From Isotricha intestinalis (taxonomy: Eukaryota; Ciliophora; Litostomatea; Vestibuliferida; Isotrichidae): DNA of 22,344 nucleotides. Made by a program: the position numbers and the translations under genes. Location of the stretch: positions 1 through 22,344 of the forward strand of contig JAJJLU010003970.1 in the NCBI GenBank assembly GCA_023807065.1. The letters run 5' to 3'. The notes under the pieces were generated by a model that saw only the letters and a list, made by a program, of their open reading frames with translations, did no database searches and was not told where the DNA came from. This document shows, piece after piece, positions 18,307-22,344 of this stretch. Every line of letters starts with the position of its first letter. The first letter of the stretch is position 1.

Positions 18307-19335
18307 TTATAAATCTTTATATTCTCTTCCTATAAAATTATTTTTTTGAAATTCATCTAAAATCACAATAAATTTTTTCATAGAAGAAACTAAATCATTA
18401 TCAATATTATTTTTTTCTGAAAGAAAAGCAAAATCAATTAAATTAATATCAATATTTTTATTATTTTTAATATCATCATAAACAATAAGTAAAGAAGAAA
18501 ACTTTAAATTTAATTTAACTTTCTTTTCAAATTCATTAATAACTTTTAAACTTTCATTAATAGTTTTTTTAATTAATTCTCCATTAAATTTAAAAAATTC
18601 TGAAACTTCATTTTTAAATTGTTTTAAAGAATAATTTTTAGTATCATATCGATTTTTAAAAGTATTTCCTCTTTGAATTCCCATAATTCTACATCCAATT
18701 TCTTTTGAAGCGCCTTCATATTTTTTTATTGTTTTTTTATCCTTAGAAATTTTTTCATAATAACCTAACTTAATATCTAAAATCGCAGGGTTTTTCATAT
18801 TAAAAGTTAAATTTTGTAATATTAAAAATTTATTTAATAAAAAATGGTGTCTCCATTTAATAAAAGAAAATAAAATCCATTTCAATTTATTTTGAGAATT
18901 ATAAAAATAATCCATTAAAGTTTCTTCTAATTTCTTAAATGATGGATTTAAATTATTATATATAATATCTTTTTCTTTAATGAAATCTTCAAAAGTTTCA
19001 TTAAATTGATTATCTTTTTCAATATTTATATCATTTGATTTTAAATTTATTTTTTTTATAAAATATCTAAAAAAATTTTTACATTGATTAACATAGTTTT
19101 CAATAATATGAAATTGAGAAGTATTTTCATTAATTACTCCAATAAAATTTGGGCAACAATGATTATTTAATTTTATATTAGAAGTATAAAAATTTATTTC
19201 GTTTTCGTTTGCACTTTTTATTAAATATTTAGGAGAAATTTGTATAAATAAAGAATGTCCTCCTACAGAATTTAAATATAAAGAAAAAGAATTTATATCT
19301 AATAATATATTTTGTTTTTTGAAATTTGAATTCAT
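18307..19335 (-). CDS. Inositol polyphosphate kinase (IP3K/IPMK/IP6K family)
   Basis: This 342-residue protein carries the family's diagnostic elements in order: VGGH near residue 24 (the N-terminal GGH element), PAILDIKLG at 183-191 (signature PxxxDxKxG, whose Asp and Lys take part in inositol phosphate binding and catalysis), EIGCRIMGIQ at about 216-225, FSSLLIVYDD at 279-288 (the SSLL element) and LIDFA at 299-303, whose Asp301 corresponds to the metal-binding aspartate. Such kinases phosphorylate inositol phosphates using ATP, in the cytosol or nucleus. The length is close to the small IPMK type. Whether it makes IP4, IP5 or pyrophosphates cannot be told from these motifs. A Lys/Asn-rich insertion (about 95-150) separates the N-lobe from the signature. 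It is divergent from the Ca2+-ATPase gene across 289 bp. Confidence 0.9.
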   Translation of the reverse strand: MNSNFKKQNILLDINSFSLYLNSVGGHSLFIQISPKYLIKSANENEINFYTSNIKLNNHCCPNFIGVINENTSQFHIIENYVNQCKNFFRYFIKKINLKSNDINIEKDNQFNETFEDFIKEKDIIYNNLNPSFKKLEETLMDYFYNSQNKLKWILFSFIKWRHHFLLNKFLILQNLTFNMKNPAILDIKLGYYEKISKDKKTIKKYEGASKEIGCRIMGIQRGNTFKNRYDTKNYSLKQFKNEVSEFFKFNGELIKKTINESLKVINEFEKKVKLNLKFSSLLIVYDDIKNNKNIDINLIDFAFLSEKNNIDNDLVSSMKKFIVILDEFQKNNFIGREYKDL

Positions 19336-19624
19336 TTATAAAAAAAGCAATATATTTATTTTTATTTATTTTTTAATAAAAGATTTTTCCTTTCTATATA
19401 TTATTTATTTTTTTAAATCATCATTTAAATTATAAAAAATGTTATTTTAAATTTTCAAATATTATCTTCAATGCGTAAAACTCATTATAGAAAAAATTTA
19501 AAAACTAAATAATAAATAAAATCATATAAAAAATAAAAAAACGACATACCAAAATAAATTAAATATATTTTCAATATCATCAATCAAAAAAAACAATAAA
19601 AATTCATAAAAAACAAAACTAAAA
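19336..19624. promoter_or_regulatory. Divergent promoter region between kinase and Ca2+-ATPase genes
   Basis: The two start codons are 289 bp apart on opposite strands. From about 19490 to 19624 the plus strand is strongly A-rich with few T runs, as expected for an A-rich 5' leader of the ATPase gene. The promoter role follows from orientation; no specific site is recognised. Confidence 0.45.
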
Positions 19625-22344
19625 ATGTCAGAAGACTTTTTAACCCCAACCTTAAACGATAATTTAAAAGCACATCAATACCAACCTGTAATAAAAAAAC
19701 AAAAATCAGATATATCACTAGAAAAATTAGACCTCCCTCCAAAAAAATCTCAATATTTCTCAATAGACGTATCTACCTTAGAGCAATTAATGGGTTACTA
19801 TAAGGAAAGAGGAAGTGATTATCAAGACTTGAAATTTTTCGAAGATAACGGGGGAACAGATTATCTCCTTAATCAATTAAAAACTGATGCTCATAATGGT
19901 GTATCAGATATAAATCATCGTGAAGATGACTTTGGTTCTAATAAAGTTTTCGTTGAACCTGTTCCTCCTTTTTGTTCTTATGTTCTAGAAGCACTTAGCG
20001 ATATGATGCTTAGAATACTTATCGTTGCTGCCATTGTCTCCATTGTTTTAGGATGTACACTAAGTGATGATCCATCTACTGATTGGATAGATGGAGTTTC
20101 TATTATTGTAGCAGTTATCGTTGTTACATTGGTATCTTCTATTACTAATTGGAAGAAAGAAACTAAATTTCATGAATTAAATGAAATACAAGCTGAAGGA
20201 ACTAAATATAAAGTTATTAGAAAAGGAGAACCTAATGATTTTATTAGTGATGATTTATTAGTTGGTGATTTAATTATGGTAAATTATGGTGATATTATGC
20301 CTGCTGATTTATTCCTTATTGAAGGTAATGGAATTAAAATGGATGAAAGTGCTTTAACTGGAGAAAGTGATGCAATGAAAAAGGAATCATATGAAAAATG
20401 TGAAGAAATTAAAAATTCTGGGAAAGGAAGTGTTCCAAGTCCTTTAATATTAAGTGGAACTAATTGTATTGAAGGTTCAGGGAAAGCAATAGTAATAGCA
20501 GTTGGTGATCATAGTCAAAAAGGTATTATTAGAAGAACTGTTGATAATGCACAAGAAAATAATAAAACTCCTCTCGAAGAAAAATTAGATCAAATTGCTG
20601 AAATGATTGGATGGTTTGGTTTAGGTGCTGGAATAGTAACTTTAGTTGCTTTATTTATTAGATTTGCAATTTCTTATAATAAAGAAACAAAAGAATATAA
20701 TAAAGACTCTTCTATTGAAAGTTTAGTAACTTCATTTGTTCAATTAAATCCAAATGAAATATCAAATGAAGGTGTTTCATCTTATGTAAATAATAATTTA
20801 ACAAATCCTAATTCAATGATTGCTAAAAAGATTTTAGATATTGTAATATTATGTGTTTCTATCATTGTTGTTGCTATTCCTGAAGGATTACCACTTGCAG
20901 TTACTTTAAGTTTAGCTTTTTCAATTAAGAAAATGATGGATCTTAATAATTTAGTTAGAAAAATGCATGCTTGTGAAACTATGGGAGGAGCAAATTATAT
21001 TTGTACTGATAAAACTGGAACTCTTACTAAAAATGAAATGAGTGTTTTTCAAATTTTAACAGGAGATAATAAATTTGAATTAAAACAAAATTTAGAAGTC
21101 GCTGGAGTTGGAAATGTTGATTCAAAGAAAGGAAATACTAATGAAGTTGTTCAAATTAGAGAAGAACATAATACTTTATTTTCAAATGAAGATTATTGGG
21201 AAATTATTAAAGTCGCAATTGCACTTAATATAGAAGGACAAATTAAAAATTTAGATAAACCAAATATAAATGGTGATACGGAAATATGTGAAACAAAAAA
21301 TAAAACAGATAAAGCATTTATTGATTTTTTATATAGATTTAAATCTCCAATATCAAAAGAAAGAAATAAATATTTATCATCAGATGGTGATTTTAAGCAA
21401 TTTCCCTTTGATTCAAAAAGAAAAAGAATGACAACTTTTGTTAAAAACTCATCTTTCTCAACAGGATATCGTCTTTTTTCAAAAGGCGGAGCTGAGAAAG
21501 CGACTCAATATTGCAAATCATATTTAGATCCAAAGACAGGAGATAAAAAACCATTAACAGAAGACAATATAAATTTTATAAATAAAACAATTGAAGAATT
21601 TAATAAAGATAAATTACGTTCATTATATATATGTTACCGTGATATTACAGAAGAAGAATATAATAATTGTGAAAATGAAGATGAAAATGGAAATTTAATT
21701 GATCAAAAGGATTTAGTCTTCGTTGCAGTTTTTGGTATCCGTGACTCACTTCGTGATGGAGTAAAAGAAGCAGTTAAAAAATGTCATGAAGCTCAAGTGA
21801 ATGTAATAATGGTAACTGGAGATAATATAGTAACAGCAACAGCAATAGCCAAAGATTGTAATATATTAGGAAATGATGTTGATTTAAAAAATTTAAGCTC
21901 TAAAGATATTGAAGAAAATCCAGATGAAATGAACGATCCAAATACAAAGGAAGAACATATTCAAAAATTATTAAATAATCAACCTAAAGCATTAACTGGA
22001 AATTCATTTTATAACGCAGTTGGTGGATTAATATGTGCTGTATGTAAAAAAGAAACAAATGCTTGTAAATGTCCAAAAACCGAAGCAGAAGCAAAGCAAA
22101 TTGCAGAAAAAAATGGAACTAAACCAGATCCAGTTAAAAAGGATGTTATACAAAATATGGATAATTTCATTAAATTATCACAAAATTTATGTGTTATGGC
22201 ACGTAGTCAACCTATACATAAATATGCTTTAGTTCTTGGTTTAAGATCTTTACATAATGTAGTTGCTGTTACTGGTGATGGAACTAATGATGCTCCTGCT
22301 TTAAGTAAAAGTGATGTTGGTTTTGCTATGTTTGCAGGAACTGA
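19625..22344 (+). CDS. Plasma-membrane-type Ca2+-transporting P-type ATPase (PMCA), 3' truncated
   Basis: The open frame begins with ATG at 19625 and runs off the window after 906 codons. In order it has membrane segments M1-M2 (about 118-176), TGES (245-248), M3 (about 330-352), M4 with VAIPEGLPLAV (PEGLP at 419-423, as in type IIB pumps), CTDKTGTLT with phosphorylated Asp462, KGGAE (620-624, nucleotide-binding region) and GDGTNDAPAL (884-893). ACETMGGANYICTDKT is very close to animal PMCA. These pumps expel Ca2+ from the cytosol at the cost of ATP. M5-M10 and any regulatory tail are beyond the edge. Oddities: a four-cysteine CAVC...CKC cluster (804-816) in an insert before the hinge, and GFAMFAGT at the end, one residue shorter than the usual GFAMGIAGT. 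No intron is visible. The upstream leader is A-rich. Confidence 0.95.
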   Translation, partial: MSEDFLTPTLNDNLKAHQYQPVIKKQKSDISLEKLDLPPKKSQYFSIDVSTLEQLMGYYKERGSDYQDLKFFEDNGGTDYLLNQLKTDAHNGVSDINHREDDFGSNKVFVEPVPPFCSYVLEALSDMMLRILIVAAIVSIVLGCTLSDDPSTDWIDGVSIIVAVIVVTLVSSITNWKKETKFHELNEIQAEGTKYKVIRKGEPNDFISDDLLVGDLIMVNYGDIMPADLFLIEGNGIKMDESALTGESDAMKKESYEKCEEIKNSGKGSVPSPLILSGTNCIEGSGKAIVIAVGDHSQKGIIRRTVDNAQENNKTPLEEKLDQIAEMIGWFGLGAGIVTLVALFIRFAISYNKETKEYNKDSSIESLVTSFVQLNPNEISNEGVSSYVNNNLTNPNSMIAKKILDIVILCVSIIVVAIPEGLPLAVTLSLAFSIKKMMDLNNLVRKMHACETMGGANYICTDKTGTLTKNEMSVFQILTGDNKFELKQNLEVAGVGNVDSKKGNTNEVVQIREEHNTLFSNEDYWEIIKVAIALNIEGQIKNLDKPNINGDTEICETKNKTDKAFIDFLYRFKSPISKERNKYLSSDGDFKQFPFDSKRKRMTTFVKNSSFSTGYRLFSKGGAEKATQYCKSYLDPKTGDKKPLTEDNINFINKTIEEFNKDKLRSLYICYRDITEEEYNNCENEDENGNLIDQKDLVFVAVFGIRDSLRDGVKEAVKKCHEAQVNVIMVTGDNIVTATAIAKDCNILGNDVDLKNLSSKDIEENPDEMNDPNTKEEHIQKLLNNQPKALTGNSFYNAVGGLICAVCKKETNACKCPKTEAEAKQIAEKNGTKPDPVKKDVIQNMDNFIKLSQNLCVMARSQPIHKYALVLGLRSLHNVVAVTGDGTNDAPALSKSDVGFAMFAGT

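Noticed and set aside
480..19624. tRNA or other structured RNA genes in the spacers
   Set aside because: The spacers are almost pure A/T and I found no cloverleaf with a T-loop GTTC-like box or other conserved RNA motif.
19625..22344. SERCA-type or Na+/K+-type identity for the P-type ATPase
   Set aside because: The PEGLPLAVTLSLAFS segment and the ACETMGGANYICTDKTGTLT block match the plasma-membrane Ca2+-ATPase subgroup better than SERCA or Na+/K+ pumps.

Overview
The window joins two unlike DNAs. About the first 430-480 bases are GC-rich and bacterial in style: a partial reverse-strand gene with a Shine-Dalgarno-like site, whose product has one N-terminal membrane anchor and a Pro-rich linker. 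The rest (roughly 480-22344) is very AT-rich (A/T-ended codons, poly-A/T spacers) and eukaryotic: a Brr2/SNRNP200 spliceosomal helicase, a cyclin-like protein, an SLC35F-type transporter, an inositol polyphosphate kinase and a plasma-membrane-type Ca2+-ATPase. These genes are long, uninterrupted and end in TAA, TGA or TAG, so all three standard stops are in use. A two-membrane-segment protein of a style I associate with ciliates, plus the bacterial contaminant, fits an AT-rich ciliate with the standard code, such as a gut or rumen litostome sequenced by single-cell or metagenomic methods. That assignment is inference; another AT-rich protist is possible.

Layout. 1-395: bacterial gene fragment (-). 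About 430-490: junction. 480-1022: AT-rich spacer. 1023-7580: brr2-like helicase (+). 7680-8840: SLC35F-like transporter (-). 8874-9617: cyclin-like gene (-), only 33 bp upstream of the transporter gene. 9740-11605: coiled-coil protein with a probable galactose-binding-like N-terminal domain (+), divergent from the cyclin gene across 122 bp. 11880-16515: a very large imperfect palindrome without intact genes. 16339-17931: two-pass membrane protein (-), whose 3' end lies inside the palindrome. 18307-19335: inositol polyphosphate kinase (-). 19625-22344: Ca2+-ATPase (+), cut by the window edge.

The most unusual structure is the palindrome: two arms of about 2.2-2.3 kb around a pyrimidine-rich loop of about 80 bp centred near 14137. 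The arms are imperfect, are built from nested tandem repeats (about 142-149 bp, 55 bp, and a degenerate GGAAGTAA-type array), and at the outer edge duplicate the last ~45-50 codons of the neighbouring membrane-protein gene in inverted orientation. Read-through of that gene could give a long hairpin RNA containing antisense to its own 3' end. The architecture also resembles foldback transposons. Both ideas are hypotheses.

The eukaryotic genes are housekeeping or signalling genes with no evident shared pathway. The inositol phosphate kinase and the Ca2+-ATPase sit head to head over 289 bp and both act in Ca2+/inositol phosphate physiology, but co-regulation is only a possibility.
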